Part shown: piece after piece, positions 52,962-60,153 of the stretch | How positions within the stretch are numbered: the first letter of the stretch is position 1 | Layout: each line of letters starts with the position of its first letter | DNA from: an uncultured Bacilli bacterium | GTDB taxonomy: Bacteria; Bacillota_I; Bacilli_A; RF39; UBA660 | DNA length: 60,153 nucleotides | Assembly (NCBI GenBank): GCA_947632345.1 | Contig: CANROW010000003.1 | Location: 1-60,153 of the forward strand | Direction of reading: 5' to 3' | The notes under the pieces: model-generated | The model's database searches: none | The model's input: the letters and a program-made list of their open reading frames with translations, nothing else | Told to the model about the DNA's origin: nothing | Program-made: the position numbers and the translations under genes

Positions 52962-53958
52962 ATAACCAAACACCGAAGAAGATTCCGGCCATTGTGAGAA
53001 TGAGTCCAACGGCCCAAAACAATTTGACAATATCCGTTTCTTGCCACCCTAATTTCTCAAAATGGTGATGAATGGGTGTCATTAAAAATAACTTTTTCTT
53101 AAATAAATATACCCAAATAACTTGTAAGATAACACTTAAAGTCTCAACTACAAAAACGCCAGCAACCACTAATAATGTAACCTCACGATGCGTAAGGATA
53201 GCTACTGCTCCCATTACTGCTCCAAGAGCTAACGATCCTGTATCTCCCATAAAAACCTTCGCTGGATAAGTGTTAAAAAAGAGGAAACCTACCAATGAAC
53301 CGACTAATATAAAAGTGAATATTCCTATTTCTTCAAAACCTACCATTAATGATATCAAACTGAAAGCGATAAAAGCTATAGCTGATAGACCGCCAGCTAA
53401 ACCATCTAATCCATCAGTCAAATTAACCGCATTACTAGCACCGACGAGAATAAACAATAGGAAGAGTCCATAAAACCATCCCATTTCAATATGAATACCT
53501 AAGGTTGAAACGACAAGAGCTGTTTTACCTCCCGTCTTTATATATAAATAGAAAAAACCTAAAGCAATAGCTATCTGCAACAACAATTTTTGAAAAGTTG
53601 TCAATCCTTCATTATTATGTTTCTTATGGCTCAAGTAATCATCCAAGAATCCCAAGAAAGCATACCCTACAAACACTAATAAAATAATAGCTAAATTATG
53701 AGTAAATTCAATTTTTTTTGTCAAAATCAAAATCAAAGTAGTCAAAAGCGTTGGAATTATAAAAATTAAACCACCAAAGGTTGGAGTTCCTTCTTTCTTT
53801 TTATGGTTTTCACCAACAAAAACACTTATTCTTTGTCCCAACTTTAAATTCCTTAAAATAGGTATCAATATGATACCGAGAACTAAGGATCCTAAGAAAC
53901 CAATCATAATTGCAAAAACCGCTTTAGTTAACAGTAGCAATCCCGCATTACTTACCAT
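52960..53958 (-). CDS. mraY: Phospho-N-acetylmuramoyl-pentapeptide-transferase
   Basis: 332 residues from ATG 53958 (GGAG eight bases upstream; GTG 53967 lies inside the site). Ten or so transmembrane helices with DDYLSHKKHNNEG, NLTDGLDGLAGG, MGDTGSLALGA and the HHHFEKLG loop that characterise MraY. Transfers phospho-MurNAc-pentapeptide to undecaprenyl phosphate, the first membrane step of peptidoglycan synthesis. The usual dcw neighbours murD/murF are absent. Confidence 0.97.
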   Translation of the reverse strand: MVSNAGLLLLTKAVFAIMIGFLGSLVLGIILIPILRNLKLGQRISVFVGENHKKKEGTPTFGGLIFIIPTLLTTLILILTKKIEFTHNLAIILLVFVGYAFLGFLDDYLSHKKHNNEGLTTFQKLLLQIAIALGFFYLYIKTGGKTALVVSTLGIHIEMGWFYGLFLLFILVGASNAVNLTDGLDGLAGGLSAIAFIAFSLISLMVGFEEIGIFTFILVGSLVGFLFFNTYPAKVFMGDTGSLALGAVMGAVAILTHREVTLLVVAGVFVVETLSVILQVIWVYLFKKKLFLMTPIHHHFEKLGWQETDIVKLFWAVGLILTMAGIFFGVWL

Positions 53959-54170
53959 GAAAATCACTCCAAATCCGTATATTGAATTATACTATACTTA
54001 TATGACAATATCTCGTTTTTTTTCCTAATTTTACATAAGTATACATAATTATTTTTTACAATTGTATCAATCAATATTCTTCAGTCATCAAAACTTACTT
54101 ATTCAATTATAACATGATAATGTAATAATAAAAATCTATTTTTTTATTTGAATGAACTTTTTTCTTGTTA

Positions 54171-54198
54171 TAAAAAAGATTACTATAAATAGTAATCT
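54171..54198 (-). terminator. Terminator after the thioredoxin-like gene
   Basis: Minus strand AGATTACTAT-loop-ATAGTAATCT then TTTTTT; close to the stop at 54206. Confidence 0.85.
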
Positions 54199-54205
54199 AA
54201 TCATC

Positions 54206-54955
54206 TCATTTCTTTTGAATACCAAGATTTTCCAAGAAAGAAGCATATTCATCATATTCAGTAGCACCAGCATTAGTATCAATAACTTTACCATTTTTTA
54301 CTGCGTATGTCTGTGGTGTTGAACCAAAAGCAGTTTCTTCAGCTGTAAAGGCATCATCCTTAGCTACAATTTCAGAAGCATAAGTACCATAGTCAGAGTT
54401 TTCAGTACTCATATAATATAACGTATAGTCATAATCTTTAATAGATTGTTGTAAGTTTGGTAAGAATCTTTGAGAATATGGACAACCGCTTCGACCAACG
54501 TTGACGATATATAATTTATCATCATTTTTATTTAAAATATCAAGGAATTCTTTTGTTGTAATTTCTTCGAACATACTAGTGTCGTAACCATCATCAGTTT
54601 CAGTTGTCTCTTCTGGACTATCATTTTTATTACCCGTTACAACGACTAGCGTAACAATTGAAATAATTACAGAAACAACTGATACACATAGAGTTATAAA
54701 TGCTAACATTTTAATTATCTCAAGGTCATCATGAGGCTTTCTAGTTTTGATAACTTCTGATTTTTTTTCTTTAACTTTTGGTGTCTCTTCTACTAATTCA
54801 TCTTCATCATCATATTCTTCAAAATCTTCAACATCTTCAATATCTACTTCTTCTTCAACTATCTTTTTTCTCTTACTAGTAACTTCTTCATTTTTCTTTT
54901 CTGGTTTAGTTTTTTTTGTTGTACTAGTTTTATTTGTACTCTTTTTATTTGCCAT
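54206..54955 (-). CDS. Membrane-anchored thioredoxin-like protein, CPYS active site
   Basis: 249 residues. Lys/Thr/Glu-rich cytoplasmic N-terminus (about 1-75), one transmembrane helix (about 80-105), and an extracytoplasmic thioredoxin-like domain with LYIVNVGRSGCPYSQRFLP (single Cys in CPYS) and the cis-Pro loop STPQTYAVKNGKVID. A one-Cys active site favours isomerase or adaptor function, or a bacteriocin-accessory-like role, rather than dithiol oxidation. GGAGGG ribosome binding site. Monocistronic. Confidence 0.82.
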   Translation of the reverse strand: MANKKSTNKTSTTKKTKPEKKNEEVTSKRKKIVEEEVDIEDVEDFEEYDDEDELVEETPKVKEKKSEVIKTRKPHDDLEIIKMLAFITLCVSVVSVIISIVTLVVVTGNKNDSPEETTETDDGYDTSMFEEITTKEFLDILNKNDDKLYIVNVGRSGCPYSQRFLPNLQQSIKDYDYTLYYMSTENSDYGTYASEIVAKDDAFTAEETAFGSTPQTYAVKNGKVIDTNAGATEYDEYASFLENLGIQKK

Positions 54956-55009
54956 TGTTTTACCCTCCTAAATTGAATATAAACTAAAATACGACATAAA
55001 TCAATAATT

Positions 55010-55041
55010 TTAAAAAAAATAATGGTTTTTTCACCATTATT
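55010..55041 (-). terminator. Terminator after teichoic-acid operon
   Basis: Minus strand AATAATGGT-loop-ACCATTATT then TTTTTTTA, overlapping the stop of the last gene. Confidence 0.88.
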
Positions 55042-56152
55042 TCATAATATTTAAAATAAATTTCGCAACGCTATTTGTATATCCATGCCTTTGGGGCTTA
55101 ACATTCTCCAAAGCAAATTTTTTGACTTTTTTTAAATCATATTTTTTATTTTCAATCGCTTCAATAATTACTTTTGGATTATCAGAAATCACCCCTGGCA
55201 TTTCATCATAATTCATATAAAAATCGCGATTGTTAACATAAGTTTGTCTATCATAAGCATAGAAAAATAATGGTTTATTCAAAAGAGCAATTTCGAAGAC
55301 AACTGCTGAATAATCAGTTATCACATAGTCACAAGCGGCAGCAACTTCAATCGTTGAAAAATCTCTATCAAATATAATTCTTTTGTCGTCAATGACAGTC
55401 TTTGATAGAGGATGTAATTTTATGACTAAATTATATTTTTTGAAATCAACTTCATCAATCAATTTTTGAATATCTTTACGCATACCTGTATTTTTTCTAA
55501 AAGTTGGACAATATAAGATATTTTTTTTCTTTTTCAAAATTGGATACTTCTTCAAGACGCGTTCACGATTATCTTTTATTCTTTTCGCATCAATAATGAG
55601 ATCAACTTTAGGTGGTGGCATAACTACCATTTTATCAACTGATACATTAAAAGCTTCTGCAAAATTTTTTAAACATTGTTGACTGCTTGTAAAGACATAG
55701 TCATAATTCTCATGCATATGCATCCATTTAGCTATTTTACTATTACTACCCTCTTTTTGATCAAGAATACTATAACCGAACTTTTTTAATGATCCCATCG
55801 CGTGCCACATTTGGACTACTTTCAATCTCTTTTTATGTTTTAAAACACTTATGCAAATGCAATATGTATCAAGTATGACGACTTTACTGGTCGCAATGTG
55901 ATACATCTGTCTAAACATATGAAATGCGTAATTAATTCGATTACGGATTCCGGGTTCTAATCTTTTACAAAGAATGACGATTTCAATACTGGCATCTTTT
56001 TTCTTAATAGCTTCACTGAGCAATTTAAAATCTAGTGATGGTTCATTTTTTTCCCGACTAATAAAGGTTATTTTATTTTTAGTAGGAAATAACTTAATAA
56101 ATAAATAAATGATATTCAGCAAAAAGATTCCTAAATGTATTAATATACCCAT
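55037..56152 (-). CDS. CDP-glycerol glycerophosphotransferase-family polymerase, copy 3
   Basis: 371 residues. TagB/TagF-type GT-B core: HMFRQMYHIATSKVVILDTY, VVQMWHAMGSLKKFGY with the catalytic-region His, VIKLHPLSKT and VITDYSAVVFEIALLNKPLF. One N-terminal hydrophobic helix (about 4-20). These enzymes add glycerol-phosphate or ribitol-phosphate from CDP-linked donors to wall teichoic acid at the inner membrane face. GAGTGATGGT before the ATG. Third gene of the operon; copies 2 and 3 share the motifs but are clearly diverged. Confidence 0.88.
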   Translation of the reverse strand: MGILIHLGIFLLNIIYLFIKLFPTKNKITFISREKNEPSLDFKLLSEAIKKKDASIEIVILCKRLEPGIRNRINYAFHMFRQMYHIATSKVVILDTYCICISVLKHKKRLKVVQMWHAMGSLKKFGYSILDQKEGSNSKIAKWMHMHENYDYVFTSSQQCLKNFAEAFNVSVDKMVVMPPPKVDLIIDAKRIKDNRERVLKKYPILKKKKNILYCPTFRKNTGMRKDIQKLIDEVDFKKYNLVIKLHPLSKTVIDDKRIIFDRDFSTIEVAAACDYVITDYSAVVFEIALLNKPLFFYAYDRQTYVNNRDFYMNYDEMPGVISDNPKVIIEAIENKKYDLKKVKKFALENVKPQRHGYTNSVAKFILNIMK

Positions 56153-56215
56153 ACCATCACTCTTTCTAAAATAATTATATATGTGCCGAAACTAAAAAAC
56201 AACCATATTTTTTTA

Positions 56216-57352
56216 TCATTTGATCTTTATATAGTAATTGACAACTCTTTCAGTCGAATGACCATCACAAGCTGAACAAAAATAATCTTTAAATGTTTTT
56301 AATTTCTTTTTATCAATGCTTTCATCTTTTATATACTTTACTAAATCTTCTTGATTCTTGGCAACACTGCCATAGGTATACTTATCAAAAGAATAATAAA
56401 AATCGCGACTCTGACGATAGTCATCCAAATCTGGTACAAAAAAGATGACTGGTTTTTCAAAGAAAGAATACTCAAATATCACTGATGAATAATCGGTTAT
56501 TAAAGTATCAGTTACAAATAAGAGATCATTTATTTCTCTTTCATCACTTAAATCCAAATAAAAATCGTCATTAGCAAAGTCATAATTAGGTCTATTTTTA
56601 ATAAAGGGATGTAATTTAATTATGCATATATATTGTTTTCCTAGACTTCTTTTCAATTTAGAAAAATCAAGCCAATTGAAGTCGTAATAGGCAACATTTT
56701 GTCCTTTACCACGGAAGGTTGGAGCAAATAGAATCACTTTTTTCTTTCTTAAAACGGGATACTTTTCATAAAGTTTTTCTTTTACTCTTTTTTCATATTC
56801 CTTATCAAAAAAGATATCGGTTCGAGGAATTCCTAGGGCTTTAACTTTTTCAACATCCATATTAAAAGCTTCAGCATAATCTTTTCTAATCTTTTCGCTA
56901 CTGACAATGGCTCCAGTATAACCTCGATGCGTTAGAGTCTTTATTCCTCCTCGACTATATCCCACGCTTTTAAAGGCTCCCATCGCATGCCACAATTGAA
57001 TTAATTCTGTATCTTTTCGAAGTTTTAAAGCATATATGATGGGATAAAAATCATCAACAAAAATATATTTGGATTTAGCTATTTCTTGACATAAATATTT
57101 TATTTCTTGAAAACTTTTTTTAGTTCTTAAACTCTTCTTTAAACAAGTTTTTATGACAATCTCATCATTTTTTTTCAATTCATCATAAATAAATTGGAAA
57201 TTACCACTAAGATCTTGTCGCGAATCTGATAGCAATAAGACCTGTTTAGGATTGATACTAGTTCTTCGTTTATAGTAATCATATAAAATGATATAAGGAC
57301 TTTTTAGCACTTTCTGTAAAAAGATTTTGATAATTGATTTCATCTTTTTCAT
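56216..57352 (-). CDS. CDP-glycerol glycerophosphotransferase-family polymerase, copy 2
   Basis: 378 residues. ELIQLWHAMGAFKSVGYSRG, VILFAPTFRGKGQNVAYYDF, ICIIKLHPFIKN and ITDYSSVIFEYSFFEKPVIF are the family's conserved blocks, including the acidic/His catalytic region. N-terminal 60 residues are basic and partly hydrophobic, suiting a peripheral membrane enzyme. Spaced 10 bp from the upstream gene, so one operon. Whether it primes or polymerises cannot be told from sequence alone. Confidence 0.88.
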   Translation of the reverse strand: MKKMKSIIKIFLQKVLKSPYIILYDYYKRRTSINPKQVLLLSDSRQDLSGNFQFIYDELKKNDEIVIKTCLKKSLRTKKSFQEIKYLCQEIAKSKYIFVDDFYPIIYALKLRKDTELIQLWHAMGAFKSVGYSRGGIKTLTHRGYTGAIVSSEKIRKDYAEAFNMDVEKVKALGIPRTDIFFDKEYEKRVKEKLYEKYPVLRKKKVILFAPTFRGKGQNVAYYDFNWLDFSKLKRSLGKQYICIIKLHPFIKNRPNYDFANDDFYLDLSDEREINDLLFVTDTLITDYSSVIFEYSFFEKPVIFFVPDLDDYRQSRDFYYSFDKYTYGSVAKNQEDLVKYIKDESIDKKKLKTFKDYFCSACDGHSTERVVNYYIKIK

Positions 57353-57362
57353 AATTCACTCA

Positions 57363-59960
57363 CTACTCATCTCTTATTAAAGAATAAATTTTATCACAAG
57401 GATGATCTATCTTTAAGAAAAAATTATTCATTCTTTTAACAAATACTTTTTCTGGTTGAAAATTATTTTTTATAACTCTATCTATCTCTTTCAATAGTTC
57501 TTTTTCATCTAGACAGAGATTGCCAAACGCATCTTTGTAGTTCAAATCTAGTTCGCGATATGAATGAAGTCCAGCTTTAAACTCAACCATATCAGGAACA
57601 AAATAAATTATTGGTCTTCGAAGTTTGACAAAGTCAAATTGAAAAGAAGAAAAATCAGTTATAAATAATTTATATTCACTTACATTAGTCTCATCAAAAT
57701 TTAAGTTGATATACGTCAATTCATTCAAATCAAAATATTTAACATACTCTTTAAAAATGGGATGAAGTTTAAATTCTAATATCAAATTTTCTTTTTTTAA
57801 TATCTTTTCTAATTCTTGTGAATGTAATAAAGCATAATTCTTTTTAAAGAAATTAGATTTTAAAAATTCATTAACCTTTAACTCGCGTTTGTTACGAATT
57901 AAATCACCAATTAAATACTTGCGCCAAGAAGGAGCATATAAGATTTTATTCTGCAATTCACCTTTTAAAGATTCATTTTCCATTCGAGGCATTCCTGATA
58001 AAATTAAATCATCTTTATCATAATGATAATTCTTAATTAAATTATCGACCTCAAAATTTGTAGAAACAATAAATTTATCTATTTCCGTAAATTCCTTTGA
58101 ATACATTTTTAATAATTTAGCGTGTAAAATGCCGTGTTGAAGATATACTAAATCATATTTAACCATCGAGCGATACTGTTGTATTCCTTTGTTGTATGGA
58201 CAATATACTTGTAAATCAATAAAAGAAGTTATAATCTTTTGAGCTTTTAAAAATAACATCTTGTGTTTAAATGATCTAAATTTTAATAATTTTTTTTGTT
58301 CTTCTTGAGAAAATTGATCCTTTATTTTGTCAAAATCGTCATTATATACATAGTAACGATCAATACCATCTCTCTTATTAAAATCGTGTTTAAATTGGAC
58401 ATAGGCATTATCAAAATTACCACTCTTATCAGAGTATAGCCACACCTTATTTCTGTTAAAATACATAATATTTATGAATTTATATATAAAAGCTGGATAT
58501 TTATATATTCTGGTATTAGCTAAATCATAGATTAAACCATTTATTAGTGTCAAAATATTTTTTGATATTAACTTTAATTTATTACCTTTAAATACCAAGC
58601 ACACTTTATGATCATAGACTCTATTCGTAGTAAACTTATCATAATCAAATTTAAGAGGAATTTCTTTATTATTGATGAGTACATAAAAAGATAATTCTTT
58701 AATATTTTTAGTATCTAATCGCAAATTAAAACCATATACATTGATGATATCACTATGGACAAAATTATTAGCAATAATCGCCAATTTTTCTTTTTTTATT
58801 TGACCATCATCATAAACAATATTGATAAAGGCTTCTGGTGCTTGAGCAAGAAATAAAGCACTCTTAAATGTTCCCATTAGTGATAATTGACCATTTTTAC
58901 TTTTGAATCTGGTTATTGTACATTTCACATCTTTTTCTTTTTCAATTGAGACATTACCAGTAACAACATCATAATGATTTTCATCGTCAACTCTTACAGC
59001 TAATTTGTCACCTTTAAGTTTTAAAATACACTGTTTATAAAGGATATCGGTATTAGGACAATTAACTATGACATCATCATCAATTGTACTTACTATTTTT
59101 TTAATGCGCTTCATCGCGTCATCAAACTTTTTTCCTTCATAATGATGTGGTATTAATAGATCATCTCTAACCCGCCATTTCAAAGTACTGACGATTACAC
59201 CTTGAATATATCTATGAACCCCATTCTCGTTTTTATATTTTTTTATCAATCTTTCAAAATAGGAAGTGAAATTTTCAAAACAATAATAAGGATAATTTTT
59301 AGTAGCTGAGGAACTTACCCCGTGTTGTCGATAATAATAAATAGCTTCTCTAACAAAGCCAATTTTTTCTTTGCGCTTCACCAATTCCGTATCAAAATTT
59401 TGATCTTCAGATAAATCCATATTCACATCGAATAGACATCTATCTTTTTCATCGTTTTTAAACATGATATTAATGGTTGACTGATCCAAATAGATATATT
59501 CATTAACATCATAGATTCCCGTTCCTTTATCATATAGTTTGTAGCGAGGACTTTTTCTTCTTCTACCGTTTTTACAAAAATAAAGAGGATATGTCACAAG
59601 ATCTATCTTTTCATAATTATTATCAAAAAAAGAAATTAAATTTTTTATTGTTCTTCTCGAAAGATAATCATCGGAATCTAAGAGCATTATATATTTACCA
59701 CTAGCTTGATTAATACCCTTATTTCGAGCTGATGAAACGCCTTGATTCTTTTGCGAAATCAAGCGGATATTTGGATATTGTGCAGCATACCTTTGACAAA
59801 TTGCTTCGCTATTATCTGTTGAACCATCATTTATCAATAATACCTCTATTTTAGAAAATCTATATGTTTGAGCAATGACAGATTTGATACATTTCTCTAA
59901 ATATCTCTCACTATTATATATGGGAATTATTACTGTCACATCATATTTATATTTTTTCAT
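57363..59960 (-). CDS. Glycosyltransferase family 2 fused to TagF-like polymerase
   Basis: 865 residues. Residues about 1-240 form a GT2 domain: VTVIIPIYNSERYLEKCIKS, VLLINDGSTDNSEAI, and the DxD-type LLDSDDYLSR. The middle (about 240-470) is a poorly conserved linker, and about 480-865 is a TagF-like domain with VYLQHGILHAKLLKMYSKEF, ILEFKLHPIFKEYV and FITDFSSFQFDFVKLRRPII. It could both add a sugar and polymerise glycerol-phosphate repeats. First gene of the operon, with AGGTG ten bases before the ATG. Confidence 0.88.
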   Translation of the reverse strand: MKKYKYDVTVIIPIYNSERYLEKCIKSVIAQTYRFSKIEVLLINDGSTDNSEAICQRYAAQYPNIRLISQKNQGVSSARNKGINQASGKYIMLLDSDDYLSRRTIKNLISFFDNNYEKIDLVTYPLYFCKNGRRRKSPRYKLYDKGTGIYDVNEYIYLDQSTINIMFKNDEKDRCLFDVNMDLSEDQNFDTELVKRKEKIGFVREAIYYYRQHGVSSSATKNYPYYCFENFTSYFERLIKKYKNENGVHRYIQGVIVSTLKWRVRDDLLIPHHYEGKKFDDAMKRIKKIVSTIDDDVIVNCPNTDILYKQCILKLKGDKLAVRVDDENHYDVVTGNVSIEKEKDVKCTITRFKSKNGQLSLMGTFKSALFLAQAPEAFINIVYDDGQIKKEKLAIIANNFVHSDIINVYGFNLRLDTKNIKELSFYVLINNKEIPLKFDYDKFTTNRVYDHKVCLVFKGNKLKLISKNILTLINGLIYDLANTRIYKYPAFIYKFINIMYFNRNKVWLYSDKSGNFDNAYVQFKHDFNKRDGIDRYYVYNDDFDKIKDQFSQEEQKKLLKFRSFKHKMLFLKAQKIITSFIDLQVYCPYNKGIQQYRSMVKYDLVYLQHGILHAKLLKMYSKEFTEIDKFIVSTNFEVDNLIKNYHYDKDDLILSGMPRMENESLKGELQNKILYAPSWRKYLIGDLIRNKRELKVNEFLKSNFFKKNYALLHSQELEKILKKENLILEFKLHPIFKEYVKYFDLNELTYINLNFDETNVSEYKLFITDFSSFQFDFVKLRRPIIYFVPDMVEFKAGLHSYRELDLNYKDAFGNLCLDEKELLKEIDRVIKNNFQPEKVFVKRMNNFFLKIDHPCDKIYSLIRDE

Positions 59961-60153
59961 TTAATCACCTAGCCTAAATCCAATATCATCTTTATTACAT
60001 CAGCAAAATTTAAACACATACTATATTAAGTATAATCAAAGAATCCATAAATTTCAATATTTTCAAAAAGCATCACTGTAATGTTACAATTGATGTGACA
60101 CCGATTAATATATACAAAAAGCGATTGATCCAGTAAAATGTTAATTGAAACAA
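59961..60153. other. Upstream region of the teichoic-acid operon
   Basis: No gene seen. Minus-strand TATAGT and TATACT boxes lie about 50-80 bp upstream of the start at 59960, but no clear -35 pairs with them. Confidence 0.3.

Noticed and set aside
1..60153. Mycoplasma-type code with UGA as tryptophan
   Set aside because: UGA ends real genes (for example 27635-27637, inside the next gene's ribosome binding site) and tryptophan codons are TGG.

Overview
This looks like about 60 kb of chromosome from an AT-rich, Gram-positive-type bacterium of the Bacillota, most likely an uncultured member of the Bacilli related to the Erysipelotrichales/RF39/Mollicutes side of the group. That placement is inference. 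It rests on low GC throughout, strong AGGAGG ribosome binding sites, T-box leaders, a DnaB/DnaD-type replication initiation protein, alpha2-type glycyl-tRNA synthetase, FtsW and MraY, teichoic-acid-type polymerases, and the GGGtGRT/NifU-like pair common in anaerobic gut Firmicutes. UGA is used as a stop (for example at the end of the gene at 24611-27637, inside the ribosome binding site of the next gene) and tryptophan is TGG, so the standard bacterial code applies.

Layout. 1-2377: partial purine nucleoside phosphorylase, then the NifU-like and GGGtGRT operon. 2516-6581: a flippase, two unknown proteins and galE in one operon. 6631-11909: a membrane-anchored protein, a Ppx/GppA-like protein, and zinc-ribbon and SPFH proteins resembling the B. 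subtilis YdjG/YdjI membrane-stress module. 12095-15344: serS with a DUF1653 gene under a serine T-box, then dnaB. 15382-29921: a large accessory island. 30075-35541: small accessory genes (degenerate metallo-beta-lactamase, M23-like protein, ABC exporter, MazG-like enzyme, and a 30-residue membrane peptide in a highly structured transcript). 35576-48611: mostly core genes (GATase, tRNA-Lys, Flp pilin, uppP, lon, pnp, rpsO, ECF sigma/anti-sigma, tRNA-Gln, glyS, prepilin). 48835-51702: secreted protein, FtsX-like protein and Xre regulator. 51801-60153: ftsW, mraY, a thioredoxin-like membrane protein and three teichoic-acid-type polymerases.

The most interesting region is 15382-29921. A MoxR-type AAA+ ATPase and a VWA protein with a very long acidic Ser/Asp/Glu-rich linker head a nine-cistron minus-strand operon. 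It continues with four ankyrin-type genes (one frameshifted) and a tandem triplet of a family I do not recognise. Divergently, from a shared 100-bp control region with a perfect palindrome, run two large paralogous BspA-type leucine-rich-repeat proteins. Both end in a conserved domain with a C-N-C-C-A-H motif. The tandem copies carry fossil 3' ends of neighbouring genes between them, which shows that the cluster grew by repeated segmental duplication. The shape (ATPase and VWA core, many fast-duplicating repeat proteins) suggests a biological-conflict or surface-interaction system, but function cannot be read from sequence alone.

No CRISPR array, integrase, transposase or rRNA was seen.
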